Shown piece by piece: positions 17,219-26,042 of a stretch of DNA of 64,000 nt. The stretch is from positions 92,298-156,297 of the forward strand of contig JABIFF010000017.1 of NCBI GenBank assembly GCA_018650845.1. Direction: 5' to 3'. Each line of letters opens with the position of its first letter. Within the stretch, counting starts at the first letter, position 1. The notes under the pieces were generated by a model. It was not told the origin of the DNA and did no database searches. It was given only the letters and a program-made list of their open reading frames with translations. Source of the stretch: Chloroflexota bacterium (GTDB lineage: Bacteria > Chloroflexota > Dehalococcoidia > Lucifugimonadales > Lucifugimonadaceae). A program made the position numbers and the translations under genes.

Positions 17219-18394
17219 TCACTCAATCACGGCGAGTAAATCGGCACATGCGCTCAGCGATTCGAGAGTTTCCTTGCCTTGGCACATCAGAACCATGTTG
17301 CCGGCAATCACATAATCGAAATATTTTGGGAACCCGCATCTACCGACGTGGTGACCGCCGTTCGAATCGCACCTGCGACGTTCAGATAGACCTTCTTGCC
17401 ATCGTTGATCGTCTTTGTACAACGATGCACCTGCGCCAGTTGCCTCGTTAGCGAATTCGACTCCCGCTGACTTTGCAGCTTCGTGCGAAAAGTAGAATCG
17501 AGCTTCGTATTCGAGCCGGTTGTAAGGGTCTGATCCGTAGAAACCGTAGTGCGCTGAACTCGCCTCATCCAAACCGTCTACATCGTAGGTTTTCGACTTC
17601 TTGAAACCGATCGCTTCGAGATCGGCAACTGTGTATTTGCGTTCGGTGTCTTCAATTTTGGCGATCATCTCTTCGACTGACATTTCAATGCCGCACGAAT
17701 CGATTGCGTTCGAGAATCCAAGAAGCAATCCACCACCAAGCAACTCGCCATAGCCATCGGCAAACGAATTGCCAAGATCAGCAATCATGCACTGCTCGTC
17801 TGGCGAAGAATATCGCTGCGGTTCATCACTGCTACTGGTGTTCTCGTCATCAGCATTCGAAGCGGCCAATGCAGCCAGCTCTACTTGAGTGAGGCATTCG
17901 GTAAAGCCTTGAATAGCCAGTTGCGCTTCGGGACTTGCATCGTCATCGTCACCAATCATCAGCTCGGTGAGCACTCCCGGTTGAATGTCATCCAGCAACG
18001 AAGCTGCGCAAGCCGCCGAAGAACCGCTGAAAGTACCTAATTCCTGCTGAATTTGCCCCGCTAGGAATCCCACGACGAACTCGTTAGAAAAGCAGCCCTG
18101 AATTGATGATTCTTCGTCGTCGTTCAGTTCTATTTCGCCCAGAGCAAGGGCCTTCATGCGATCTTCGCCAAGCTTGGCGGTGAAGCACTCGACATCGGCT
18201 TCTGGAATTTGAGCCAGAAAGGCTTCGAAATCCATATCGGGAGATTCAGTGATGATCCCAATAGCGGGTGTCGATGTTGGCGCCGGAGTTGAAGTAGCCG
18301 GAACCTCTGTTGGCTCGGCTGCCGTGCCTCCGCATGCAACAAGGAAGACGGAAATCAGGGCAATGATCACAAATATCAGCGAGCGTCGATTCAA
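17219..18394 (-). CDS. Lipoprotein with Cys-flanked modules and unique C-terminal domain
   Basis: Predicted lipoprotein of 391 residues with lipobox LVAC (Cys about 21) and a Thr/Pro spacer. Helical modules resemble those of the neighbouring lipoprotein: ECFTAKLGEDRMKAL, then ESSIQGC; CAASLLDDIQPGVLTEL; CMIADLGNSF. The C-terminal 120 residues (DGLDEASSAHYGFY onward) are different, with aromatic residues and several Cys (RRRCDSNGGHHVGRCG), and may be a small globular domain. TTG 18394 is accepted because GAGGAAA lies about six bases upstream. The two genes are about 120 bases apart on one strand and probably form one transcript. Function unknown. Confidence 0.72.
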   Translation of the reverse strand: MNRRSLIFVIIALISVFLVACGGTAAEPTEVPATSTPAPTSTPAIGIITESPDMDFEAFLAQIPEADVECFTAKLGEDRMKALALGEIELNDDEESSIQGCFSNEFVVGFLAGQIQQELGTFSGSSAACAASLLDDIQPGVLTELMIGDDDDASPEAQLAIQGFTECLTQVELAALAASNADDENTSSSDEPQRYSSPDEQCMIADLGNSFADGYGELLGGGLLLGFSNAIDSCGIEMSVEEMIAKIEDTERKYTVADLEAIGFKKSKTYDVDGLDEASSAHYGFYGSDPYNRLEYEARFYFSHEAAKSAGVEFANEATGAGASLYKDDQRWQEGLSERRRCDSNGGHHVGRCGFPKYFDYVIAGNMVLMCQGKETLESLSACADLLAVIE

Positions 18395-18460
18395 AATTTC
18401 CTCGATTACGAATTTCCAGCCCGCCAGTTAATTATTACAAATGGGATGCTTCCCAAAAAA

Positions 18461-18919
18461 CTACAAACGGTCTTTGACGAACACGGCGATTTCACGTGGG
18501 TTCATTCGCCCGACTTGAGTCGTTGCATACAACGACGCAGCGACTTCGCCACCGGGTTTCAGTATGAACTCTGCCGGTTGCGTAATGGGAGAATCTTTTC
18601 GTTCGCCCTGAACCGATCCGACTGCTGCGATATCGGCTTCAGTCACGCCAAAGCCAATTGGGAACTTGAAGCCGCCATCAGAGATCGTCTTTCGAACTGC
18701 GGCTTCTGAATCGGTGCTTGCAGCGATTACTTTGACGCCTAATCGACTAAGAAGTCGGTACTGTTCCTGAACTGCAACCAACTGGCGCAGACAGTAACCT
18801 CACCAGCCGCCTCGATAGAACATTACGTACGCCCACGAATCATTCAAATCACCGGGAATAGATAGCTTTTCGCCTCTCGGCAAAGAAATTTCCAACTCAG
18901 GAAATTTATCTCCGGGCAT
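18461..18919 (-). CDS. Selenocysteine peroxiredoxin-like protein (AhpC/TSA family), in-frame TGA
   Basis: Thioredoxin-fold peroxiredoxin whose peroxidatic cysteine is encoded by TGA (18800-18802, minus strand). Translation through it gives FYRGGWUGYCLRQL (U at about residue 40), aligned with FYRGxWCPYCxxQL of the AhpC/TSA family. The frame is open on both sides: MPGDKFPELEISLPRGEKLS before, and an intact thioredoxin-like C-terminal half after, to 152 residues in total. A stem-loop at 18772-18790 begins nine bases after the TGA. ATG 18919 is taken as start; TTG 18961, overlapping the leuS stop, is also possible. It should reduce peroxides. A nonsense mutation is the alternative, but the exact position argues for Sec. 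Confidence 0.82.
18772..18790 (-). promoter_or_regulatory. Candidate bacterial SECIS stem-loop (peroxiredoxin)
   Basis: Minus strand downstream of the TGA: CTGCGCC pairs with GGTTGCAG, leaving one bulged T and a loop AGTT. The loop starts 17 bases after the TGA and has G as its second base, as expected for bacterial SECIS elements bound by SelB. Confidence 0.6.
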
Positions 18920-18957
18920 CAGGATTTTTTGCGATGAGCTAGCGGTTTTCGAATCGC

Positions 18958-21429
18958 TCAATTCGCTGGCCTGACAACGATGTTTACGAGCCTGCCAGGC
19001 ACGTAAATCTCTTTGACGATTGCCATGCCTTCGAGGTGACGTGCAACGTTCTCCGCCATTTTCGCAGCTGCAATCGCATCATCCTGCGAAATATCTGCTG
19101 CAACTTCGATCTGATCACGAAGTTTGCCCTGAACCTGCACCGCAAGAGTAATCGTGTCGCTGACAGTCAGTGATTCGTCGAAACTAGGCAGTAGTTCGAG
19201 GTGAATTGAACCAGTGTGCCCATTTCGCTCCCAAAGCTCTTCAGCAACGTGTGGAGCCATTGGCGCTACGTGCAGCAGTAATCGTTCTACTGCCGACTTG
19301 AATGACGAAGCGGAAATATCGCCCGAATCGTAAGAACGAATCAGCTCAGTCGTGAACTCCATCAGTGCAGAGATAGAAGTGTTGAACTTAAACACTTCCA
19401 TATCGGTAACGAACCGCTTGGTCGTTACATGCGATGCCCGCTCAAGAGTTTTTTCGGTTTCGGGAGTTCCCGTATCGCCAAGAACGGAAGCATCTCGCTG
19501 TGAAATGTCCCAAATTCGGGTCAGCCAACGACGAATGCCGTTGATGCCGGAGTCCGACCAGTCACCACCCTGATCCCAAGGTCCAAGGAACATGAGATAC
19601 AGGCGAAGCGTGTCGGCACCGTGCTGTTCGACCACAGGGTCGGGATTCAGCGGGTTAGATCGCTTTGAAATCTTCTTGCCGTTTTTAATCAGCATTCCCT
19701 GATTCGTGAGTTTGGCATACGGCTCATCAAAGTCGACGAATCCCAGATCACGCAACGCCTTGTTGAAGAATCGTGAGTACAGCAGGTGCATTACTGCGTG
19801 CTCTCGACCACCGATGTACGAAGCTACCGGCGACCATGCGTTCACTTGATCTTTTTCGAACGGAACTTCGGAGTGGTTGGGACTCGCGAATCGCAAGTGG
19901 TACCAAGATGAACACACGAACGTGTCGAGAGTGTCGGATTCTCGTTTCGCCGCCTTGCCACAATCTGGACATGTTGTATTCAGGAAAGACGGATCTTTGC
20001 TAAGCGGAGACTTTCCGTCAGCGTCGAATTTCAGGTTGTCGGGCAGAATTACCGGCAGATCCTGTTCGGGAACGGGAACAGTGCCGCAATCGTCGCAATA
20101 GATGATCGGGATTGGCGTGCCCCAGTAGCGCTGCCTTGAAATCAGCCAATCACGCAGGTGATAGGTAATAGTTCGAGTGCCAATATTTTCTTTTTCAATC
20201 TTGTCGGCGATCGCTTCCTTGCCGTCGGTGCTCGAAAGACCGTCGAACTCGCCAGAATTAACCTGAGTTCCAACTGGAATCCATGCTTCTTCGAGCTCTC
20301 CGCCATCCCAGTTTGGAGGTGCGACAACCACTCGAATTTCGAGTCCGTACTTCTTCGCAAACACGAAATCACGAGAGTCGTGAGCTGGAACGCCCATCAC
20401 AGCACCGGTTCCGTAGGTTGAAAGAACGTAATCGCCGACTAGGACGGGAACACGCTCGCCGTTGAGCGGATTGATGCAGTAAGCGCCGGTTTCAACACCG
20501 GTTTTCTCGCGCTCGGTCGACGTTCGGTCGATCTCTGTTTGTCGGCTTGCATCTGCGACATATTCATCGACAGCCGCTTTGTGCGAAGGCTGGGTGAGCT
20601 TTTCAACAAGAGGGTGCTCAGGTGCAAGAACCACGAACGTAACGCCATAGACGGTATCGATTCGAGTGGTGAAAGTTTCGATCTTTTCGCCGGGAGCAAA
20701 TTCGCTCACATCAAAACCGATAGTCGTTCCGGTTGAACGACCAATCCAGTTCGTCTGCATGGTCTTTATCTGCTCTGGCCAGTCGATCTGGTCAAAGTTC
20801 AAAAGCTCGTCAGCGTACTTTGTAATCGCAAAGAACCACTGCGGAAGTGCGCGCTTTACAACAACGGTGTCGCATCGTTCGCACAGGCCGTCTTTTACTT
20901 GCTCGTTAGCGAGGGTGGTCTGGTCTTTTGGGCACCAGTTGGCGAGTCCGTGTTCGCGATAGGCAATTCCGTTATTGTAGAACTGCAGGAAGAAATATTG
21001 GTTCCACTTGTAGTACTCGGGATCCGACGTCGCAAGTTCACGATCCCAGTCGTACGATCCGCCCATTTCGCGGAATTGGCGACGAAAGTTTTCGATGTTG
21101 ATATTCGTCCACTTGCGTGGGTCTTCGCCGTTTTCGATAGCGGCGTTTTCAGCTGGAAGTCCGAACGAGTCGAAACCTTGCGGCTGCATAACGTTGAAGC
21201 CCTGCATTCGCTTGAAACGTGCATGAGCATCGGAAGGGGCGTACTGATACCAGTGACCAATGTGAAGGTCGCCAGACGGGTACGGGAACATCGTTAGGTG
21301 GAAGTAGTTTTCCTTGCCCTCAACCTTGTCGATGGCTTTGTAAACGCCGTCGGCTTCCCACTTTGCTTGCCACTTTTTCTCGATATCGCTAGGTGTGTAG
21401 CGTTCGAAATCGTTACCCGTTGTAGTCAA
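18958..21429 (-). CDS. leuS: Leucyl-tRNA synthetase
   Basis: Class I aminoacyl-tRNA synthetase charging tRNA-Leu, 823 residues, normal size. HIGH motif at 56-59 (GDLHIGHWYQ), KMSKS loop as KKISKRSNPLN near 583, CP1 editing domain with TRIDTVYGVTFVVLAPEHP and VPAHDSRDF, and Cys-pair zinc knuckles CPKDQT..CERC and CDDCG..CPDCG. The C-terminal anticodon-binding helical domain ends in a small leucine-specific region. The peroxiredoxin gene follows on the same strand with overlapping or near-overlapping start, so the two are probably co-transcribed. The gene starts with ATG. Confidence 0.97.
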   Translation of the reverse strand: MTTTGNDFERYTPSDIEKKWQAKWEADGVYKAIDKVEGKENYFHLTMFPYPSGDLHIGHWYQYAPSDAHARFKRMQGFNVMQPQGFDSFGLPAENAAIENGEDPRKWTNINIENFRRQFREMGGSYDWDRELATSDPEYYKWNQYFFLQFYNNGIAYREHGLANWCPKDQTTLANEQVKDGLCERCDTVVVKRALPQWFFAITKYADELLNFDQIDWPEQIKTMQTNWIGRSTGTTIGFDVSEFAPGEKIETFTTRIDTVYGVTFVVLAPEHPLVEKLTQPSHKAAVDEYVADASRQTEIDRTSTEREKTGVETGAYCINPLNGERVPVLVGDYVLSTYGTGAVMGVPAHDSRDFVFAKKYGLEIRVVVAPPNWDGGELEEAWIPVGTQVNSGEFDGLSSTDGKEAIADKIEKENIGTRTITYHLRDWLISRQRYWGTPIPIIYCDDCGTVPVPEQDLPVILPDNLKFDADGKSPLSKDPSFLNTTCPDCGKAAKRESDTLDTFVCSSWYHLRFASPNHSEVPFEKDQVNAWSPVASYIGGREHAVMHLLYSRFFNKALRDLGFVDFDEPYAKLTNQGMLIKNGKKISKRSNPLNPDPVVEQHGADTLRLYLMFLGPWDQGGDWSDSGINGIRRWLTRIWDISQRDASVLGDTGTPETEKTLERASHVTTKRFVTDMEVFKFNTSISALMEFTTELIRSYDSGDISASSFKSAVERLLLHVAPMAPHVAEELWERNGHTGSIHLELLPSFDESLTVSDTITLAVQVQGKLRDQIEVAADISQDDAIAAAKMAENVARHLEGMAIVKEIYVPGRLVNIVVRPAN

Positions 21430-21587
21430 AATTCGCTTCCGGACTTGCTCGTGATCGCCGTGTGAACTTCGCGATCAAATCAATTTAGCTTGCTTACGTG
21501 CGCGCGGAACACGCAACAAGTGGCGAATTTTACCAATGCTTTCGAGTGACTGCTGCGAGAAGGGCTTTTAGTACTCGCCAACTGGCG

Positions 21588-21950
21588 TCATTCCGAGCTA
21601 GAGGAAGCAGCCAACGCCCATTTCCATCGGACGTATACAAGCGTTGCGATGATTAGCCCCGCCCAAGGCATGCCAAACGTGGCTAGACCAACCGGAATTA
21701 ACGGCAACATGCAAACAATAAAAATACCTAGGATAGTTTTCTTGGTGCGAGCCGATGATCGACCGGTGATTTCAGTGAATCTCAGCAGAAGAATTCCCGC
21801 CATCATCGAGATAAACGCTAATCCGGCAATTCGAATTGCGTATATCGCCGATTCTTCTTTGAATGACGGATGAAACACCACCACGCCAATCGTGACGGCG
21901 AAAATAATCGCCCAGCCGGTAATGATTAGGTCTCGAACGCTGCTACTCAT
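21588..21950 (-). CDS. Small integral membrane protein
   Basis: Hypothetical membrane protein of 120 residues with four predicted hydrophobic segments: about 9-27, 38-60, 70-88 and 93-112. No catalytic motif or known family is recognised. ATG start, stop eleven bases before the MOSC pseudogene start region is reached on the other side (that gene lies upstream on the same strand). The orderly spacing of GNAT, MOSC and this gene suggests one transcript. Confidence 0.6.
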   Translation of the reverse strand: MSSSVRDLIITGWAIIFAVTIGVVVFHPSFKEESAIYAIRIAGLAFISMMAGILLLRFTEITGRSSARTKKTILGIFIVCMLPLIPVGLATFGMPWAGLIIATLVYVRWKWALAASSSSE

Positions 21951-21961
21951 GGAGATTCAGG

Positions 21962-22744
21962 CTATCCGACCTGCACAGAATCGCCAATACGAATTAGTGC
22001 TTCGTCGCTAACAGGCGAGAGCTGAACTGCAAATGTCGGTTCTTCGTGGCCGTTAGCTGACATAAGACTTTTCATGATGTCGAGATCACGCTCGCCGTTC
22101 ACCGGATTGGCGTGTGTCGCCAGACATCTAGGCACGAGGCGGTTCACTTTGTACGAGCTTTCGCCTATCGATATTTGGCCAGTCCAAGCCAGTTCTTCCC
22201 AGGCGTCTATGCCCTCGACGACGACGTTTGTTCGGAATCTTCGACCGTCTAGCTCCAGTGACATGTGCGATTCGAGAGCTTTTAGCGATTCGACACTGTG
22301 AAGCGTGACTCCGCCGTCTTCGAAATCGTGAAATAAGCCTTGCCGACCATCGCCGATTAAGTTCAATGGCACTCGTTCGGGGTGGCCGACGAGTGGATTG
22401 ATCTCGAGCGCAGTTACGAATTCACCGACGGCTTCGCTGAGATCGAAACGATCTTCTTCTGAATCGATCGATCCTTCAGCAAATATTTCGCTTTCGTATT
22501 TGAGCGTCAGTACCCGCGACTGGTCGTTGAAACCGAGTTCAAGTTACGGGATTCCAGGCGTGTTTGAAAGTGCAACAAAGTTGATCTTTCGACGCCACGA
22601 CCAATCGTCGGGAGCGCCTTGATCGGCGAACCTGAACGCGAGTATCCGATCACCTTGAATTTTGCCGTCGATCACCTGCAGCTGTTCGAGCCGCTCAGGT
22701 GTGAACGACTTCACCGGATGTCGATATAGCTCAATTACTTTCAC
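21962..22744 (-). pseudogene. MOSC-domain protein interrupted by an in-frame TAA
   Basis: MOSC_N plus MOSC sulfur-carrier protein of about 260 residues, broken by one TAA at 22544-22546. The N-terminal part reads MKVIELYRHPVKSFTPERL to ALSNTPGIP. The frame then continues without further stops as LELGFNDQSRVLTLKYE to the end, including the MOSC core with GDGRQGLFHDFEDGG and NRLVPRCLATHANP, where the conserved Cys sits. A CAA-to-TAA or AAA-to-TAA change would explain it. GTG 22744 overlaps the GNAT stop (GTGA). Either a fresh nonsense mutation or a sequencing error; TAA is not a known recoding codon in this context. Confidence 0.75.
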
Positions 22745-23151
22745 GAGAGTCGCTTCCCCATTGATATGACTTCGTCTTGCGAATATCCAATCGCACCGTA
22801 AAACCCGATTACCTTGTCGTTATTCGATCGCACCTGAAGATTGATCTTTACGCAGCCAAGTTCTCGCAACAATTCCTCCGAGCGTTCCATCAAGGCGGCA
22901 CCCAGACCGTTCGATTGCTGGTCAGGGTCGACAGCCAAGTAGTTGATCCAGCCACGGTGGCCTTCATAGCCGGCCATAACCGACCCAACTAACGAGTCAC
23001 CGTCGACACCCACTAAAAACAGTTCGGCCTGGAACGACATCTTCAAATCAATATCTTGATCGGGGTCGTTTTGCGGACGAACGAGTTCGCACTTTCGCCA
23101 CAAGTCGATCACGGCGCCACGGTCAGATTCTTGAAATGTGCGAATTTCCAT
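22741..23151 (-). CDS. GNAT acetyltransferase
   Basis: GCN5-related N-acetyltransferase of 136 residues, moving an acetyl group from acetyl-CoA to an amine. Acetyl-CoA-binding core: WINYLAVDPDQQSNGLGAALMERSEELL (motif A, with the Q/R-x-x-G-x-G/A pattern), then CVKINLQVRSNNDKVIGFYGAIGY (motif B). Resembles the YpeA group of small GNATs. ATG start. Its stop overlaps the start of the MOSC gene by four bases, indicating translational coupling. Substrate unknown. Confidence 0.87.
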   Translation of the reverse strand: MEIRTFQESDRGAVIDLWRKCELVRPQNDPDQDIDLKMSFQAELFLVGVDGDSLVGSVMAGYEGHRGWINYLAVDPDQQSNGLGAALMERSEELLRELGCVKINLQVRSNNDKVIGFYGAIGYSQDEVISMGKRLS

Positions 23152-23163
23152 TATCTGTGCTGC

Positions 23164-24099
23164 TTAGAACCTGCTCGAACCTCTGCTTGAGTCGAAGTGG
23201 GTCTTGAGATCGGGATTTGCCACGATGAAGTCTTTCGAATCCATTACTAGATTTTCCTGTAGCTGAATTGTCATTCCGCCATCAACAGCCAAAACGTGAC
23301 CTGTGATGAACGATGCTTCGTTCGAACACAGGAAACCAACGGCGTTGGCGATATCTTCAGGAATTCCGGTTCGACGAACAGGGTAGTGCAGTTCGAAAAG
23401 TCTGAACCCGGCGTCGTTTCCGACTTCGTTCCAGTGCTCATCACCTCGTTCGGTAACGATGTGACCCGGAGCGATGGCGTTCACGGTAATCCCAAGCGGA
23501 CCAAAATCGATTGCCATCTGTTTTGTCAGACCAATCACAGCCGCCTTACCAGCGTTGTATATGAGCGAGCGAGGTGCCTGATGTAGTCCGTGAACTGATG
23601 ACATGTTCACGATACGACCTACGTTCTGAGCAGGTGGATTTCCGTGTCGACGCCCAGCACCACTCCAAGAAGCCTGTTCGAAATTAGGATCGGCTCCCGA
23701 TTCTTCCATCGCAGGAACGGCGTACTTGGCTCCGAGATATAAAGCGCCTACGAGAAGTCCCATGCCGTTATTCCAATTTTCAGGCTCTACTTCCACGGCA
23801 CTGCCGGCGTTATCGGCACCTGCGTAGGCATTTTGAACGAGTAGATCGAGTCGACCAAACGATGAAACGGCCTTTTCGACCATTTCCTTGGCAGTTGATT
23901 CCTTCGAAACGTCGCCAGCCAAGAATTCAGCCTTGCCGCCGGCTGCGCGAATCTCGTTGACAGTATTGGCACCTGCAGCTTCATTCACATCGACGATCAA
24001 CACGCTGCCGCCATCGGCCGCTATTCGTCTCGCGCACCCGCCACCGATTCCAAGCGCTCCACCAGTAACAATTGCGCTCCGGTCATCAAATCTGCCCAT
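23164..24099 (-). CDS. Short-chain dehydrogenase/reductase
   Basis: Classical SDR oxidoreductase of 311 residues using NAD(P). Cofactor motif TGGALGIGGG (about residues 10-19) is a variant of TGxxxGIG; Asp of IVDVN suggests NAD preference. Catalytic residues: Ser in VNMSSVHG and Tyr-Lys in YNAGK (about 180-184). The usual PGHIVT and ITGHVLAVDGG segments follow. An extra loop of about 25 residues (NFEQASWSGAGRRHGNPPAQN) lies before the catalytic Ser, and the C-terminus extends about 30 residues past the family end. Substrate unknown. It lies just upstream of the GNAT gene on the same strand. Confidence 0.88.
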   Translation of the reverse strand: MGRFDDRSAIVTGGALGIGGGCARRIAADGGSVLIVDVNEAAGANTVNEIRAAGGKAEFLAGDVSKESTAKEMVEKAVSSFGRLDLLVQNAYAGADNAGSAVEVEPENWNNGMGLLVGALYLGAKYAVPAMEESGADPNFEQASWSGAGRRHGNPPAQNVGRIVNMSSVHGLHQAPRSLIYNAGKAAVIGLTKQMAIDFGPLGITVNAIAPGHIVTERGDEHWNEVGNDAGFRLFELHYPVRRTGIPEDIANAVGFLCSNEASFITGHVLAVDGGMTIQLQENLVMDSKDFIVANPDLKTHFDSSRGSSRF

Positions 24100-24284
24100 T
24101 AATTCGCCTCTGGTAATCGCCTGAAAGTGTGTGTGAATTGAACGAGGTCATTGTTCCAGATATTTATCTTCATGTGTGCCCCAATCTCCAAATGATTCTT
24201 CAACAATTGCTCGACCAACGCTTGGTAGCGGCGTAACCTGCCAGCGTTCGAGGTTTCAACGACTAATCTCTCAGGAGAAAAAAC

Positions 24285-25877
24285 TTGGCATTCGATGTAG
24301 TTATTCGCCGCGGCACCGTAGTCGATGGCACAGGCGCACCGCCCATGAAAGCCGACATAGGAATATCTGGCGAGCGGATCACGACCGTCGGCGATATTCC
24401 TGCTTCAGCTAGCGAATCTGCCAAAACTATCGATGCCACAGGCCTTCACATTTCTCCCGGGTTCATCGATGTTCACTCTCACGCCGATGCTGCACTGCTG
24501 AACGATGGGCAGCATGCAAGCGGTATCAGGCAGGGTGTTACGACCGAGATTATTTCTCCCGACGGCCTCACTCTTGCCCCGCTTTCGCCAAAGAATTATG
24601 AGATGTACCGCTGGTACCTTTCGGGAATTCTCGGATGGGCTCCTGAAGGCTTGGATATGTCATCTATCGAGGCTTCTCGAAAGAACTATCACCAGAAAAC
24701 TGCGCCCAACGTAGCTACTTTTGCGGGTCACGGACCAATCAGGCTCGAAGCAGCCGGGATGAACGATGTTCCGCTCACCGGTGAAAAGCTTGGTACGGCG
24801 AAAAACTTGCTCAGGGAATCGTTTGAACAGGGTGCAGTAGGTTTCGCCACCGGGCTTTCCTATTACCCAAACAGCTGGTCAGACACTGACGAGCTTTGTG
24901 CTCTGATGGAAGTTGCGGGCGAATACGGCAAGCCTATGTCGATTCACTTGCGAAATCACAACGTAGATCGAGCTTTCGAGGGTGGCGGAGTTCCTGAGGC
25001 TATCGAAGTTGCCCGCCGAACCGGCACAAAACTCCATTTCGAGCACTATCGAACGTTTGTCGATTCAGCAGGCGAAATCGACAAGCTCATGGAGCCAATC
25101 GACAAGGCGAAGGCTGAAGGAGTCGATATCACTCTCGAAACCTACCCGTACCCTGTCGGATCGTCGTTCCCGCAAGCCTTCTTCCCGGGCTACTTCCACG
25201 AAGGTGGACCCGAAGCCATGCTCGCCATTCTCAATGACGAGGACAAACGGGCCGAACTCATCGAGCGAATGAGCGAAATTTCATACACGGCTCCAGAAGG
25301 AAACGTTTGGACTCATATTGGCGAAGGTGGCAATCAAGAATTCGAAGGCTGGCTGTTCGACGATCTTGCCAAGAAGTGGGGCGTTAGCGTAGAAGAAATG
25401 ATGACCAGGATGATGGCTGAAACATCATTGGCGTGCGGAATGCGAGTTGCACCTCCCGGCAACGTTCGGCAGTGGCGTCAGGTCGAAGAAGACGTGATGC
25501 AACTCATGGCTCGACCCGACTACATGGTTGGTTCCGATTCGATTCCAGTCGGCGGGATGCCACACCCTCGTGCGTACGGCTGTTTCGTGCGAATGGTCGG
25601 CCGACTTCGCCGCCGATACAACTACCCAGTCGAGCAGGTCGTTCAGCGAATGACGCAAAACCCTGCCGAACGGTTCGGTTTAACCGACCGTGGAGTGATC
25701 GCAGAAGGAAAATTCGCAGATCTGGTTATATTCGATGAACAGAACGTGAACGATCGATCGTCGTTCGAAGATCCCGCAGTTCATCCCGAAGGCGTTCCGC
25801 ACGTTCTCGTAAACGGCAAACTAGTGGTTGAGAACGAACAGGTAACCGGCGTAATGGCAGGACACGCTATTCCATAG
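24285..25877 (+). CDS. N-acyl-D-amino-acid deacylase (amidohydrolase 3)
   Basis: Metal-dependent deacylase of 530 residues related to D-aminoacylases and dihydroorotase-like enzymes. Start is TTG 24285, supported by AGGAG at 24273-24277. N-terminal DVVIRRGTVVDGTGAP and PGFIDVHSHADA carry the HxH metal motif (His at about 65 and 67). SIHLRNH and LHFEHYR supply further His ligands, and MVGSDSIPVGGMPHPRAYG near residue 408 has the catalytic Asp. The C-terminal FADLVIFDEQNV and VLVNGKLVVEN segments are the family beta-sandwich. It would release D-amino acids from N-acyl forms; the true substrate is not determinable. Divergent from the SDR gene. Confidence 0.87.
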   Translation: MAFDVVIRRGTVVDGTGAPPMKADIGISGERITTVGDIPASASESAKTIDATGLHISPGFIDVHSHADAALLNDGQHASGIRQGVTTEIISPDGLTLAPLSPKNYEMYRWYLSGILGWAPEGLDMSSIEASRKNYHQKTAPNVATFAGHGPIRLEAAGMNDVPLTGEKLGTAKNLLRESFEQGAVGFATGLSYYPNSWSDTDELCALMEVAGEYGKPMSIHLRNHNVDRAFEGGGVPEAIEVARRTGTKLHFEHYRTFVDSAGEIDKLMEPIDKAKAEGVDITLETYPYPVGSSFPQAFFPGYFHEGGPEAMLAILNDEDKRAELIERMSEISYTAPEGNVWTHIGEGGNQEFEGWLFDDLAKKWGVSVEEMMTRMMAETSLACGMRVAPPGNVRQWRQVEEDVMQLMARPDYMVGSDSIPVGGMPHPRAYGCFVRMVGRLRRRYNYPVEQVVQRMTQNPAERFGLTDRGVIAEGKFADLVIFDEQNVNDRSSFEDPAVHPEGVPHVLVNGKLVVENEQVTGVMAGHAIP

Positions 25878-26042
25878 TTTCGACCGGACAAATCGTCCAC
25901 TTAGTACATAGCCGATTTCACGAATAGGACTATCGTCCCGTACGCGAGTAACACTTATGTAACCGCCAACCAAAGATCATAGTTTGTAGGCAACCACCGC
26001 AGCGGTATTGAGGAGACCGAAGCGGAGGAGATAAACACCACT

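Noticed and set aside
18461..18781. 106-residue ORF as a complete redoxin starting at 18781
   Set aside because: It would begin inside the active-site helix and lack the first beta-alpha unit. The missing part lies in frame just upstream of the TGA.
22544..22546. TAA in the MOSC gene as a recoded codon
   Set aside because: TAA is not used for selenocysteine or pyrrolysine, and no Cys is expected there. A nonsense mutation or sequence error is simpler.
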